NCBI GenBank assembly: GCA_903926695.1
Contig: CAIYKK010000441.1
Location: 1-7,696, forward strand
Length of the DNA: 7,696 nucleotides
From: an uncultured Burkholderiales bacterium
GTDB lineage: Bacteria > Pseudomonadota > Gammaproteobacteria > Burkholderiales > Burkholderiaceae_C
Direction of reading: 5' to 3'
Shown: positions 1 through 6,430 of the stretch, in pieces
Numbering within the stretch: position 1 is the first letter of the stretch
Layout: each line of letters begins with the position of its first letter
The notes under the pieces: model-generated
Seen by the model: the letters and a program-made list of their open reading frames with translations, nothing else
Databases searched by the model: none
What the model was told of the DNA's origin: nothing
Translations under genes and position numbers: made by a program

Positions 1-394
1 AGCGGCGCAGGCGGCGTTTGCCGATGAATTCATTTCCACCCTGCCCGAGGGCTACCAAACCTTTCTCGGCGAGCGCGGCGTGCGCCTGAGCGGTGGCCAG
101 CGCCAGCGCATTGCCATCGCCCGCGCCATGCTGAAAAACCCCCCGCTGCTGCTGCTGGACGAGGCCACCAGCGCGCTGGACGCGCAAAGCGAGCGCATGG
201 TGCAGGCCGCGCTGGAGTCGGCGATGAAGGGCCGGACCACGCTGGTCATTGCCCACCGGCTGGCGACGGTGCAGCAGGCCGACCGTATCCTGGTGCTGGA
301 CCACGGCCATCTGGTGGAGCAAGGCACGCATGCCGAACTGGTCAGCCGGGGCGGCATCTATGCACGGCTGGCGGCGCTGCAGTTCAATGCCTGA
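1..394 (+). CDS. ABC exporter, C-terminal part of the ATP-binding domain (partial, 5' end outside window)
   Basis: The reading frame is open from base 2 and gives 130 residues ending in TGA at 392-394. It is the second half of an ABC nucleotide-binding domain. The signature motif LSGGQ is at about residues 29-33 of the visible part, Walker B with the catalytic Glu (LLLLDE) at 49-54, the D-loop SALD at 57-60, and the switch His in IAHRL at 85. The stretch before the signature ([13 protein letters not shown]) and the ending ([16 protein letters not shown]) are typical of exporters of the ABCB/MsbA type, in which this domain follows a six-helix membrane domain. Walker A and the membrane part lie outside the window, so the substrate cannot be told; lipid, peptide or drug export are all possible. 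The protein stops soon after the domain, as expected for a full-length exporter. A GTG at base 80 is internal and is not the start. Confidence 0.9.
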   Translation, partial: AAQAAFADEFISTLPEGYQTFLGERGVRLSGGQRQRIAIARAMLKNPPLLLLDEATSALDAQSERMVQAALESAMKGRTTLVIAHRLATVQQADRILVLDHGHLVEQGTHAELVSRGGIYARLAALQFNA

Positions 395-406
395 GCAAAA
401 AATTTC

Positions 407-429
407 AACTATGCATTAATTGCATAGTT
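407..429. promoter_or_regulatory. Near-perfect dyad upstream of glutamate dehydrogenase, candidate operator
   Basis: Two perfect 9-base arms, AACTATGCA (407-415) and TGCATAGTT (421-429), flank a TTAAT centre. The core 412-424 starts with T, ends with A and has 11 bases between them, which fits the T-N11-A pattern of LysR-type regulator boxes. It lies just upstream of the candidate -35 element, centred roughly 55-60 bases before a plausible transcription start, where LysR activators commonly bind. It does not look like a plus-strand terminator, because no T-run follows the right arm. The regulator is not encoded in the window. The symmetry is seen directly; the operator role is inferred. Confidence 0.5.
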
Positions 430-440
430 AAAACACGGCC

Positions 441-468
441 TTGGACACTGGCGCAAACCGGCTTTAAG
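441..468 (+). promoter_or_regulatory. Candidate sigma-70 promoter for glutamate dehydrogenase
   Basis: TTGGAC at 441-446 resembles a -35 box. TTTAAG at 463-468 is a weak -10 box matching four of six consensus positions, with a 16-base spacer. Transcription would start near 475, leaving a leader of about 30 bases before the ATG at 504. The weak -10 would suit an activator-dependent promoter using the dyad just upstream. This is a consensus match only; other start sites are possible in the AT-rich stretch at 481-490. Confidence 0.3.
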
Positions 469-490
469 CTGCGCTACCTCGTTAATTTTC

Positions 491-496
491 AAGGAA
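491..496 (+). promoter_or_regulatory. Ribosome binding site of glutamate dehydrogenase
   Basis: AAGGAA lies 7 bases before the ATG at 504-506, a normal spacing. It supports that ATG as the start of the dehydrogenase. Confidence 0.7.
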
Positions 497-503
497 TTCA
501 TCC

Positions 504-1820
504 ATGTCACAAGCACCCGATCTCGGCGAAAGCCCGATAGCCCCCGCCTCTGTCCTGCCGTCTTATCTGCAGGCTGACAACCTGGGGCCGTGGGGCAACT
601 ACCTGCAGCAGGTGGACCGCGTTGTGCCCTACCTGGGTAATCTGGCGCGCTGGGCTGAAACCCTCAAGCGCCCCAAGCGCATTTTGATTGTCGATGTGCC
701 GATTCACATGGACGACGGCACTGTCGCGCACTTTGAGGGCTACCGCGTGCAGCACAACGTCTCGCGCGGCCCCGGCAAGGGCGGCGTGCGCTTTCACCAG
801 GACGTGACGCTGTCGGAAGTGATGGCGCTGTCCGCCTGGATGTCGGTGAAGAACGCGGCGGTCAACGTGCCTTACGGCGGTGCCAAGGGCGGCATCCGTG
901 TCGATCCGAAAAAGCTCTCGCACGGTGAACTGGAGCGCATGACCCGGCGCTACACCAGCGAAATCGGCATCATCATCGGCCCGAACAAGGACATTCCCGC
1001 GCCCGACGTGAACACCAACGAGCAGATCATGGCCTGGATGATGGACACCTACTCGATGAACACTGGCTCCACCGCCACCGGGGTGGTGACCGGCAAGCCG
1101 GTCGATCTGGGCGGCTCGCTGGGTCGGCGCGAAGCCACGGGCCGGGGCGTTTTCACCGTCGGCGTCGAGGCGGCCCGGCATATCGGGCTGGACATCAGCA
1201 CGGCGCGGCTGGCAGTCCAGGGCTTTGGCAATGTCGGCGGCATCGCTGGCAAGCTCTTTGCCGAAGCCGGGGCGCGCGTGATTGCAGTGCAGGATCACGG
1301 CGGCACGATTTACCGCGAAGCCGGTCTGGACGTACCCGCCCTGCTCGCGCATGTGGCCCGCACCGGCAGCGTGGCCGGTTTTGAAGCCGCTGAAGTGATT
1401 GCCAACGACCAGTTCTGGGACGTGGACTGCGACATCCTGATTCCGGCCGCGCTGGAGCAGCAAATCACCGCCGCCAATGCCGGGCGCATCAAGGCGCGCA
1501 TGATTATCGAAGGCGCCAATGGCCCGACGACGCCAGCGGCCGACGACATTCTGGCCTCGCGCAATGTGCTGGTGGTGCCGGACGTGATTGCCAATGCGGG
1601 CGGCGTGACGGTGAGCTATTTTGAATGGGTGCAGGATTTCTCCAGCTTTTTCTGGGACGAGGATGAAATCAATGCCCGGCTGGTCAAGATCATGAGAACG
1701 GCTTTTGCCGCAGTCTGGCAAGTGGCGCAGGAGCAAAAGGTGAGCCTGCGAACGGCGACCTTCATCGTCGCCTGCAAGCGGATTTTGCATACACGCGAGT
1801 TGCGCGGACTGTATCCCTGA
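504..1820 (+). CDS. gdhA: Glutamate dehydrogenase (Glu/Leu/Phe/Val dehydrogenase family), probably NAD-linked
   Basis: This 438-residue cytoplasmic enzyme interconverts glutamate with 2-oxoglutarate and ammonium; its length is normal for the hexameric bacterial form. In the N-terminal substrate domain, K92 (GPGKGG), K116 (SVKNA), the catalytic Lys K128 (YGGAKGG) and D168 (PAPDVN) are all present. The Rossmann domain carries GFGNVG at 240-245. An Asp at 264 (AVQDHGG), near the end of the second beta strand, favours NAD over NADP, since an acid there usually binds the adenosine ribose. The C-terminal block [14 protein letters not shown] (364-377), with S371, matches glutamate dehydrogenases such as Bacillus RocG rather than leucine or phenylalanine enzymes. 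The start is fixed by AAGGAA upstream. The gene appears to be transcribed alone and converges with the complex I tail. The symbol follows common usage; gudB or rocG would be equivalent labels. Confidence 0.93.
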   Translation: MSQAPDLGESPIAPASVLPSYLQADNLGPWGNYLQQVDRVVPYLGNLARWAETLKRPKRILIVDVPIHMDDGTVAHFEGYRVQHNVSRGPGKGGVRFHQDVTLSEVMALSAWMSVKNAAVNVPYGGAKGGIRVDPKKLSHGELERMTRRYTSEIGIIIGPNKDIPAPDVNTNEQIMAWMMDTYSMNTGSTATGVVTGKPVDLGGSLGRREATGRGVFTVGVEAARHIGLDISTARLAVQGFGNVGGIAGKLFAEAGARVIAVQDHGGTIYREAGLDVPALLAHVARTGSVAGFEAAEVIANDQFWDVDCDILIPAALEQQITAANAGRIKARMIIEGANGPTTPAADDILASRNVLVVPDVIANAGGVTVSYFEWVQDFSSFFWDEDEINARLVKIMRTAFAAVWQVAQEQKVSLRTATFIVACKRILHTRELRGLYP

Positions 1821-1827
1821 AGAGTAT

Positions 1828-1861
1828 CCGGCCTGTGCGGCGTGAGGCAGCATCAGGCCGG
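1828..1861. repeat. Inverted repeat in the convergent intergenic region, hairpin A
   Basis: CCGGCCTG (1828-1835) pairs perfectly with CAGGCCGG (1854-1861) across an 18-base loop. It starts 8 bases after the dehydrogenase stop codon. Its right arm overlaps the left arm of hairpin B, so both cannot form at once. No T-run follows on either strand, so it is not a standard intrinsic terminator. It may mark a transcript 3' end or stop RNA decay. Confidence 0.5.
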
Positions 1862-1891
1862 TGTGCAATGGAGTCTGATACGGCCTGATGC
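1850..1891. terminator. Inverted repeat, hairpin B; possible bidirectional 3'-end structure without a U-tract
   Basis: GCATCAGGCCG (1850-1860) and CGGCCTGATGC (1881-1891) are perfect 11-base arms around a 20-base loop. The repeat sits midway between the dehydrogenase stop (1820) and the DUF1178 stop (1929), where two convergent transcripts must end. Both strands lack the T-run of an intrinsic terminator, so termination may be Rho-dependent with this stem as a 3' boundary. A REP-like dispersed repeat is the main alternative. The pairing is seen directly; the function is inferred. Confidence 0.4.
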
Positions 1892-1928
1892 CCGGAATGC
1901 CAGCCGAATTCCAGGCAATGGGTTGCTT

Positions 1929-2450
1929 TTAATGCAAAGTGTCTTTGAGCGCAGGAAGCATGGGCAAGGGCAGCACTTCAATCCCCTCTTCGAGCAATTC
2001 CACGGTTTCGCGCACGCTGGCTTGGCCGCGAATATTGCGCGCTTCGGTTTCGCCGTAATGCATACGCCGCGCTTCATCGGCAAAGCCCTGGCCCACGTCT
2101 TCAGTGTGTTTTAGCGCGTGGCGCAAAGCCTTGAGAAAATCGGCTTGCAGCGCCGGAGGAAGGCTTTCAGGCGCTGCCCGCGAAGAACTGGAAGCGGCCC
2201 CATCTTGTGGCAGCGCAGCGGTTATGGAAGAAGATGGCGAGATTTTGGTAGCACTGCCGGAAGTGGCCTGTCCAGCCGGATAAGCACCCAAATTAAGCCG
2301 GGGGGCGCTTGGCAGTTTTTGAATGCGCTTGTCGGCGCACAGTGGGCATTCAATCAGGCTGCGGCCCAGTTGGTCTTGAAAATCACCCTCGGAAGCAAAC
2401 CAACCTTCAAATGAATGCTGGCGCGAACACTGCAAATTCAAAACTTTCAT
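1929..2450 (-). CDS. DUF1178 family protein, zinc-ribbon-like
   Basis: This 173-residue soluble protein has the DUF1178 hallmarks. The N-terminus (MKVLNLQCSRQHSFEGWF) is followed by C35-P-L-C38, giving C8, H12, C35 and C38 as a likely metal site. The conserved C-terminal part contains GFADEARRMHYGETEARNIRGQA and ends in an LLEEGIEVLPLP motif. Residues of about 58-100, between the two conserved parts, are a Ser/Ala/Pro-rich linker that varies in the family and makes this member somewhat long. No biochemical role is established. Its ATG lies 21 bases after the Nudix stop codon on the same strand, so it is probably the last gene of the complex I transcript. No strong ribosome binding site precedes the ATG, and it may be translated by coupling. 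Confidence 0.85.
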   Translation of the reverse strand: MKVLNLQCSRQHSFEGWFASEGDFQDQLGRSLIECPLCADKRIQKLPSAPRLNLGAYPAGQATSGSATKISPSSSITAALPQDGAASSSSRAAPESLPPALQADFLKALRHALKHTEDVGQGFADEARRMHYGETEARNIRGQASVRETVELLEEGIEVLPLPMLPALKDTLH

Positions 2451-2471
2451 AAGACCATGATCGCCAGGCGG

Positions 2472-3086
2472 CTACGGCGCCGCAGACTGCCAATCCAGTA
2501 CCCACAATCCAGACAGAACATTTTGCAGCCACAGCATACCGGTCAGGGTCTTCGCATCGGTGACTTGGCCATTGCCGCACCAGGCGAGCAATTGGTCGGG
2601 TGCTGCAGCGAACACATCGAGGAATTCGCCTGCATCGAGCTTACGCTCCCCCTCAGTGAGATCGCTGGCAAACCAGATGTCGATAAATTCGGTGGAATAG
2701 GAAATCACCGGATGCAGCACACCGGCCTTGGCCCACTGGCGCGCTGTGTAGCCGGTTTCTTCCCGCAGTTCGCGCTGCGCGCAAGCCAGCGAATCTTCAC
2801 CAAGATCGAGCTTGCCAGCCGGAAACTCAATCATGACAGCATGCATGGGATGGCGGTATTGGCGCTCCAGCACCACACGGCCATCTTCAAACTGCGCGAT
2901 GATCATCACGGCGCCGGGGTGAATAACGTGTTCACGCGTGGCTTGGCTGCCATCGGGGAGCTTAACCGTATCGCTGCGGACGTGAAGAAAATGGCCCTTA
3001 AACACCTCGTCGGAAGCTACCAGTATTTCCGCCAGATGGGCGTCGCTGGTGAGGCTTTTTCCGTCAGGGTCAGGAGTGAGCATCAT
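2472..3086 (-). CDS. Nudix hydrolase, ADP-ribose pyrophosphatase type
   Basis: The predicted 204-residue enzyme probably splits ADP-ribose or a similar nucleoside diphosphate derivative into AMP and a phosphosugar, using Mg2+. A complete Nudix box is visible at residues 91-113: G91, E97, then R105-E106-L-R-E109-E110-T-G112-Y113. The preceding EFPAGKLDLGE and the following LHPVISYSTEFIDIW are like those of ADP-ribose pyrophosphatases (NudF group), with a Pro 13 residues after the box; the exact substrate stays uncertain. I chose the ATG at 3084-3086, which overlaps the DUF2818 stop as ATGA; a second ATG follows directly at 3081-3083. A longer frame reaching 3173 would run deep into DUF2818 and is unlikely. 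There is no clear Shine-Dalgarno, so translation is probably coupled to the upstream gene. Clearing ADP-ribose made from NAD(H) would suit a place beside complex I genes, but that is inference. Confidence 0.88.
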   Translation of the reverse strand: MMLTPDPDGKSLTSDAHLAEILVASDEVFKGHFLHVRSDTVKLPDGSQATREHVIHPGAVMIIAQFEDGRVVLERQYRHPMHAVMIEFPAGKLDLGEDSLACAQRELREETGYTARQWAKAGVLHPVISYSTEFIDIWFASDLTEGERKLDAGEFLDVFAAAPDQLLAWCGNGQVTDAKTLTGMLWLQNVLSGLWVLDWQSAAP

Positions 3087-3385
3087 GAATGATGCTTGAA
3101 GAGATAACGGTAAATAAACCCTGGAAAAGCAAAAGTGATGAAAAGCGTTCCAGTGATGGCATAGAACTCCCAACCTTGAGGTGCAATCTGGCCGGTTTGC
3201 TGTTCAAGGTAGAGGCCCAAGCCACCCGCCACGAAATACCAGACTGCCATTTCAGCCAGCCGGACCGCCAGATTTTTCGGCATCTTGAGCGCCAGCACAC
3301 TAAAAAGGCGGTTGCTAATGAATGGCAGGTTGGCCACCAGCAATGCCAGTAACACAACCAGCCAGACTGACGCAGTTTGACTCAT
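3083..3385 (-). CDS. DUF2818 family small membrane protein
   Basis: This 100-residue protein has three predicted membrane helices, at about residues 5-23, 43-60 and 74-96. The first two are separated by a basic loop (LKMPKNLAVR), and the C-terminus is basic (YRYLFKHHS). It matches my memory of DUF2818, found directly after nuoN in many Burkholderiales. The function is unknown; its fixed position suggests a role in complex I assembly or stability, which is inference. The start chosen is the ATG at 3383-3385, 8 bases after the nuoN stop. A start at 3439 would overlap the end of nuoN and add a polar stretch before the first helix. Its stop codon overlaps the Nudix start (ATGA), so the two are probably translationally coupled. 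Confidence 0.85.
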   Translation of the reverse strand: MSQTASVWLVVLLALLVANLPFISNRLFSVLALKMPKNLAVRLAEMAVWYFVAGGLGLYLEQQTGQIAPQGWEFYAITGTLFITFAFPGFIYRYLFKHHS

Positions 3386-3393
3386 GAGGCGGC

Positions 3394-4905
3394 TTAGCTT
3401 CCCAGCGAAGTGACAATGCTTTTGATCGACTGCGCGCACAGCGTCATCAAGCCGCTTGGGAAAATACCCAGTGCCAGAATCAGGGCGCCATTGATCGCCA
3501 GCACGATGCGCGCATCGGCGGGAGCCGAAACGGGCTGGGCATTGTGGCTCAGCGGCGCATCAAAATACATCACCTTGACAATGCGCAGGTAGTAGAAAGC
3601 ACCGATCAGCGACATCATGACGGCGAAAACAGCCAGCACCAAGTAGCTGGTCTGGCCGGACGAAATCAAGGCCTGCAGCACGCCGAGCTTGGCGTAAAAC
3701 CCGACCATAGGCGGCAGGCCAGCCAGCGAGAACATCGCCATCGCCATGACACCGGCGTACAGCGGGCTGCGCTGGTTCAGGCCAGCCAGATCGACAATCT
3801 CTTCAGATTCGTGACCGGCACGGGCCAGCAGCAAGATGATGCCGAAAGCGCCCAGCGTGGTCAGCACGTAGGTCAAGGCGTAGAACATCGCCGCGCCATA
3901 AGCCGACTCAGTGGTGAGAGGGTTGATGGGGTTGCCGCTAACCACGCCAGCGAGCAGGCCGAGCAGCAGGAAACCCATTTGCGAAATTGTCGAAAAAGCC
4001 AGCATGCGCTTGAGATTGGTCTGCGCCACTGCTGCCAGATTGCCAATCAGCAGCGAGCCAATCGCCAGCAAGACCAGCATCTGCTGCCAGTCGAGCGCCA
4101 GCGGCAGCAAGCCCTCCACCAGCAGACGGATGCACATGGCAAAGGCGGCCAATTGTGGCGCACCGCCAATAATCAACGTGACGGCAGTAGGCGCGCCATG
4201 ATAAACGTCAGGCAGCCACATGTGAAAAGGCACAGCACCGAGCTTGAAAGCAAGACCTGCCACGATGAACACCAGACCGAACACCAAAACCTGGTGCTTG
4301 ACCTGACGGTCGGCAATCGCTTTAAAGACTTCATTGATATCCAGAGAGCCGGTCGCGCCGTAGAGCATGGACAGGCCGTAAAGCAGGAAACCCGAAGCCA
4401 GCGCACCCAGCACGAAGTACTTCATGGCGGCTTCGGTTGCTCTGGCGTCGTCACGGCGCAAGGCGACCAGGGCGTAACTGCACAGTGTCATCAACTCCAG
4501 GCCCATGTAGAGCACCAGGAAGTTGTGGCCGGAAATCATCACAAACATGCCCAGCAAGGCAAACAGGCTGAGCGTGAAGAATTCGCCACCACGCAGCATG
4601 TCCCGGCCAGCCGCGTAAGGCCGACCATAAACCACAGTGACCATCAGGGTGATGCTGGAGAAACACTTGAGCCAGCTGCCCATAGGGTCCACCACCACCA
4701 TGTTGCCAAAGCCATAGAAAGTCTCGCCGCCCAGGGCGTAAGACGCTTCCATCGCCGCCACCACGGCCAGGGTCATCATGGTCAGCACATAGGTGAGCAT
4801 GCGACCAGGCGTTTTAACGCCCAGGTCCACCAGCGCAATCACGCAGGCCATGATCAAAAGAACGAGTTCGGGATAAACCGCGATCCAACTGAGTTTGTCA
4901 ATCAT
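3394..4905 (-). CDS. nuoN: NADH-quinone oxidoreductase subunit N
   Basis: This is a 503-residue polytopic subunit of complex I, one of three antiporter-like proton channels in the membrane arm, here the one nearest the quinone end. Length and helix pattern are normal. Against E. coli NuoN, with a constant offset of 4, E137 matches Glu133, K162 matches Lys158 and K221 matches Lys217 ([12 protein letters not shown]). The Lys of helix 12 is K406 (GFYAKLGVL). However, the helix-8 Lys247 position is Q251 ([10 protein letters not shown]), codon CAA at 4153-4155. The usual helix-10-region His of STISHMG also reads Gln (STISQMG). The gene begins 19 bases after nuoM stops and is followed 8 bases later by DUF2818, within one operon. 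Upstream of the ATG only a weak AAAGAA is seen. Confidence 0.97.
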   Translation of the reverse strand: MIDKLSWIAVYPELVLLIMACVIALVDLGVKTPGRMLTYVLTMMTLAVVAAMEASYALGGETFYGFGNMVVVDPMGSWLKCFSSITLMVTVVYGRPYAAGRDMLRGGEFFTLSLFALLGMFVMISGHNFLVLYMGLELMTLCSYALVALRRDDARATEAAMKYFVLGALASGFLLYGLSMLYGATGSLDINEVFKAIADRQVKHQVLVFGLVFIVAGLAFKLGAVPFHMWLPDVYHGAPTAVTLIIGGAPQLAAFAMCIRLLVEGLLPLALDWQQMLVLLAIGSLLIGNLAAVAQTNLKRMLAFSTISQMGFLLLGLLAGVVSGNPINPLTTESAYGAAMFYALTYVLTTLGAFGIILLLARAGHESEEIVDLAGLNQRSPLYAGVMAMAMFSLAGLPPMVGFYAKLGVLQALISSGQTSYLVLAVFAVMMSLIGAFYYLRIVKVMYFDAPLSHNAQPVSAPADARIVLAINGALILALGIFPSGLMTLCAQSIKSIVTSLGS

Positions 4906-4924
4906 CTGAATTCTTTGAGTTTGC

Positions 4925-6400
4925 TTAGTTCAGTTTCGAGAGCGCCACATGCTTGAGCAGGTCAGCCACCGACGTATTCATGACATCGGTGAATGGCTTC
5001 GGATAAAGACCCATGTAGAGCACGGCAACCGCCAGCAGGGCCAGCATCAGGAACTCGCGGCTGTTGATGTCGGTCAACGCCTTGACCTTGTCATTGGTGA
5101 CAGGCCCGAGGTAGACGCGCTTGTACATCCACAGCGTGTAAGCTGCGCCAAAAATCAGGGCCGAAGCGGCTGCGCCGCCAATCCAGAAGTTGGCTTTGAC
5201 CGCGCCCAGAATCACCATCCACTCGCCGACAAAACCGGCTGTAGCTGGCAGGCCGCAATTGGCCATCGAGAACAGCAGCGCAAAAGCGGCAAACTTGGGC
5301 ATGGTGTTAACCACGCCGCCATAGCTGGCGATTTCACGGGAATGCACCCGGTCATACAGCACGCCGATGCTCAGGAACATCGCCGCCGAAACAAAGCCGT
5401 GGGCAATCATCTGCACGATGCCGCCCGCGACGCCAAGATCGTTGAACAGGAAAAAGCCCAGCGTCACAAAACCCATGTGCGCCACCGATGAATAAGCGAC
5501 CAGCTTTTTCATGTCCTGCTGCACCATCGCCACCAGACCGACGTAAATCACCGCGATCAACGACAGCGCCACCATCAGCCAGGCCCATTCGTGGGAGGCA
5601 TCGGGCGCAATCGGCAGCGAGAAACGCAGGAAGCCGTAAGCACCCAGCTTCAGCATGATGGCGGCCAGCACGGCGGAGCCGCCAGTGGGCGCTTCAACGT
5701 GAACGTCAGGTAGCCAGGTATGCACTGGCCACATCGGCACCTTGACGGCAAAAGCGGCAAAGAAGGAGAAGAACAGCAGCGTCTGCGCGGTCCCGGTCAG
5801 CGGCAGCTGGTGCCAGGCGAGAATTTCAAAACTGCCGCCCGACTTGTTGTACAGGAAGATCAGCGCGACCAGCATCAGCAGCGAGCCGAGCAGCGTGTAC
5901 AGGAAGAACTTGAAGGCCGCGTAAATCTTGTTCGGCCCGCCCCAGATACCGATGATCAGGTACATCGGAATCAGCGTGGCCTCGAAGAACACGTAGAACA
6001 GCATGCCGTCCAGTGCGCAAAACACGCCAATCATCAAGCCGCTCAGGATCATGAACGACGCCATGTACTGATTGACACGGGTGGTAATCGACTCCCAGCT
6101 GGCAATCACGACGATCACGTTGATGAAAGCCGTCAGCAGCACAAACCACAGCGAAATGCCATCCACACCCAGGTGGTAGTTGACATTAAAGCGCTGGATC
6201 CAGCCCTGCTTCTCGACAAACTGCATGGCCGAGGTTCCCAGCTGGAAACCCTCGTACAGAGGCAGGGTCACCAAAAAACTCACAAGCGCCCCGATCAGCG
6301 CAATCCAGCGCACCATGCGCGCCTGATCGTCCCGACCAAAGGCCAGTAAAACGACACCGAAAATAATCGGCGTCCAGATGGCTAGGCTCAACAATCCCAT
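4925..6400 (-). CDS. nuoM: NADH-quinone oxidoreductase subunit M
   Basis: This 491-residue membrane subunit is the middle antiporter-like proton channel of complex I, of normal length. All channel residues known from E. coli NuoM can be placed: E140 ([12 protein letters not shown]. coli Glu144), K220 ([13 protein letters not shown]; Lys234), K251 of helix 8 ([10 protein letters not shown]; Lys265) and E393 of helix 12 ([10 protein letters not shown]; Glu407). [11 protein letters not shown] and [12 protein letters not shown] are also conserved. A good ribosome binding site, AAGGAA, lies 8 bases before the ATG at 6398-6400. The gene starts 30 bases after the nuoL stop and ends 19 bases before nuoN, in the order nuoL-nuoM-nuoN found across proteobacteria. 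Nothing odd is seen, which makes it a useful control for the unusual residues in its two neighbours. Confidence 0.98.
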   Translation of the reverse strand: MGLLSLAIWTPIIFGVVLLAFGRDDQARMVRWIALIGALVSFLVTLPLYEGFQLGTSAMQFVEKQGWIQRFNVNYHLGVDGISLWFVLLTAFINVIVVIASWESITTRVNQYMASFMILSGLMIGVFCALDGMLFYVFFEATLIPMYLIIGIWGGPNKIYAAFKFFLYTLLGSLLMLVALIFLYNKSGGSFEILAWHQLPLTGTAQTLLFFSFFAAFAVKVPMWPVHTWLPDVHVEAPTGGSAVLAAIMLKLGAYGFLRFSLPIAPDASHEWAWLMVALSLIAVIYVGLVAMVQQDMKKLVAYSSVAHMGFVTLGFFLFNDLGVAGGIVQMIAHGFVSAAMFLSIGVLYDRVHSREIASYGGVVNTMPKFAAFALLFSMANCGLPATAGFVGEWMVILGAVKANFWIGGAAASALIFGAAYTLWMYKRVYLGPVTNDKVKALTDINSREFLMLALLAVAVLYMGLYPKPFTDVMNTSVADLLKHVALSKLN

Positions 6401-6408
6401 TTTTTAGC

Positions 6409-6414
6409 TTCCTT
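6409..6414 (-). promoter_or_regulatory. Ribosome binding site of nuoM
   Basis: On the minus strand AAGGAA is followed by GCTAAAAA and then ATG, an 8-base spacing. It lies in the 30-base gap after nuoL and fixes the nuoM start. It is the clearest Shine-Dalgarno sequence among the minus-strand genes here. Confidence 0.7.
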
Positions 6415-6430
6415 GTTGTTCTAGATTGTT

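Noticed and set aside
397..429. The dyad at 407-429 as an intrinsic terminator of the ABC gene
   Set aside because: On the plus strand the right arm is followed by AAAACACGG with no T-run. The run of A at 397-402 would give a T-run only for a minus-strand transcript, and no minus-strand gene ends there.
507..1868. A 453-codon open frame on the minus strand opposite glutamate dehydrogenase
   Set aside because: It lies entirely antisense to a well-conserved enzyme. Its product is rich in His, Arg, Gly and Ala and shows no domain. It is a by-product of codon bias in a GC-rich gene.
2415..3092. A 225-codon plus-strand open frame opposite the Nudix gene
   Set aside because: The minus strand encodes a complete Nudix box in frame; the plus-strand product resembles no family I know.
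3087..3173. An N-terminal extension of the Nudix protein up to a start at 3173
   Set aside because: It would overlap DUF2818 by nearly 90 bases and add residues unlike Nudix N-termini. The ATGA overlap at 3083-3086 is a far better start.
3386..3439. An N-terminal extension of DUF2818 up to a start at 3439
   Set aside because: It overlaps the end of nuoN and puts a polar stretch in front of the first membrane helix. The ATG at 3383-3385 follows the nuoN stop directly.
3544..4956. A 470-codon open frame on the plus strand opposite nuoN
   Set aside because: The product is dominated by Gln, His and Arg, the usual mirror image of a hydrophobic membrane protein. nuoN is unmistakable on the other strand.
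5720..6349. A 209-codon plus-strand open frame opposite nuoM
   Set aside because: It has the same Gln/His/Arg-rich antisense pattern, with no recognisable motif.
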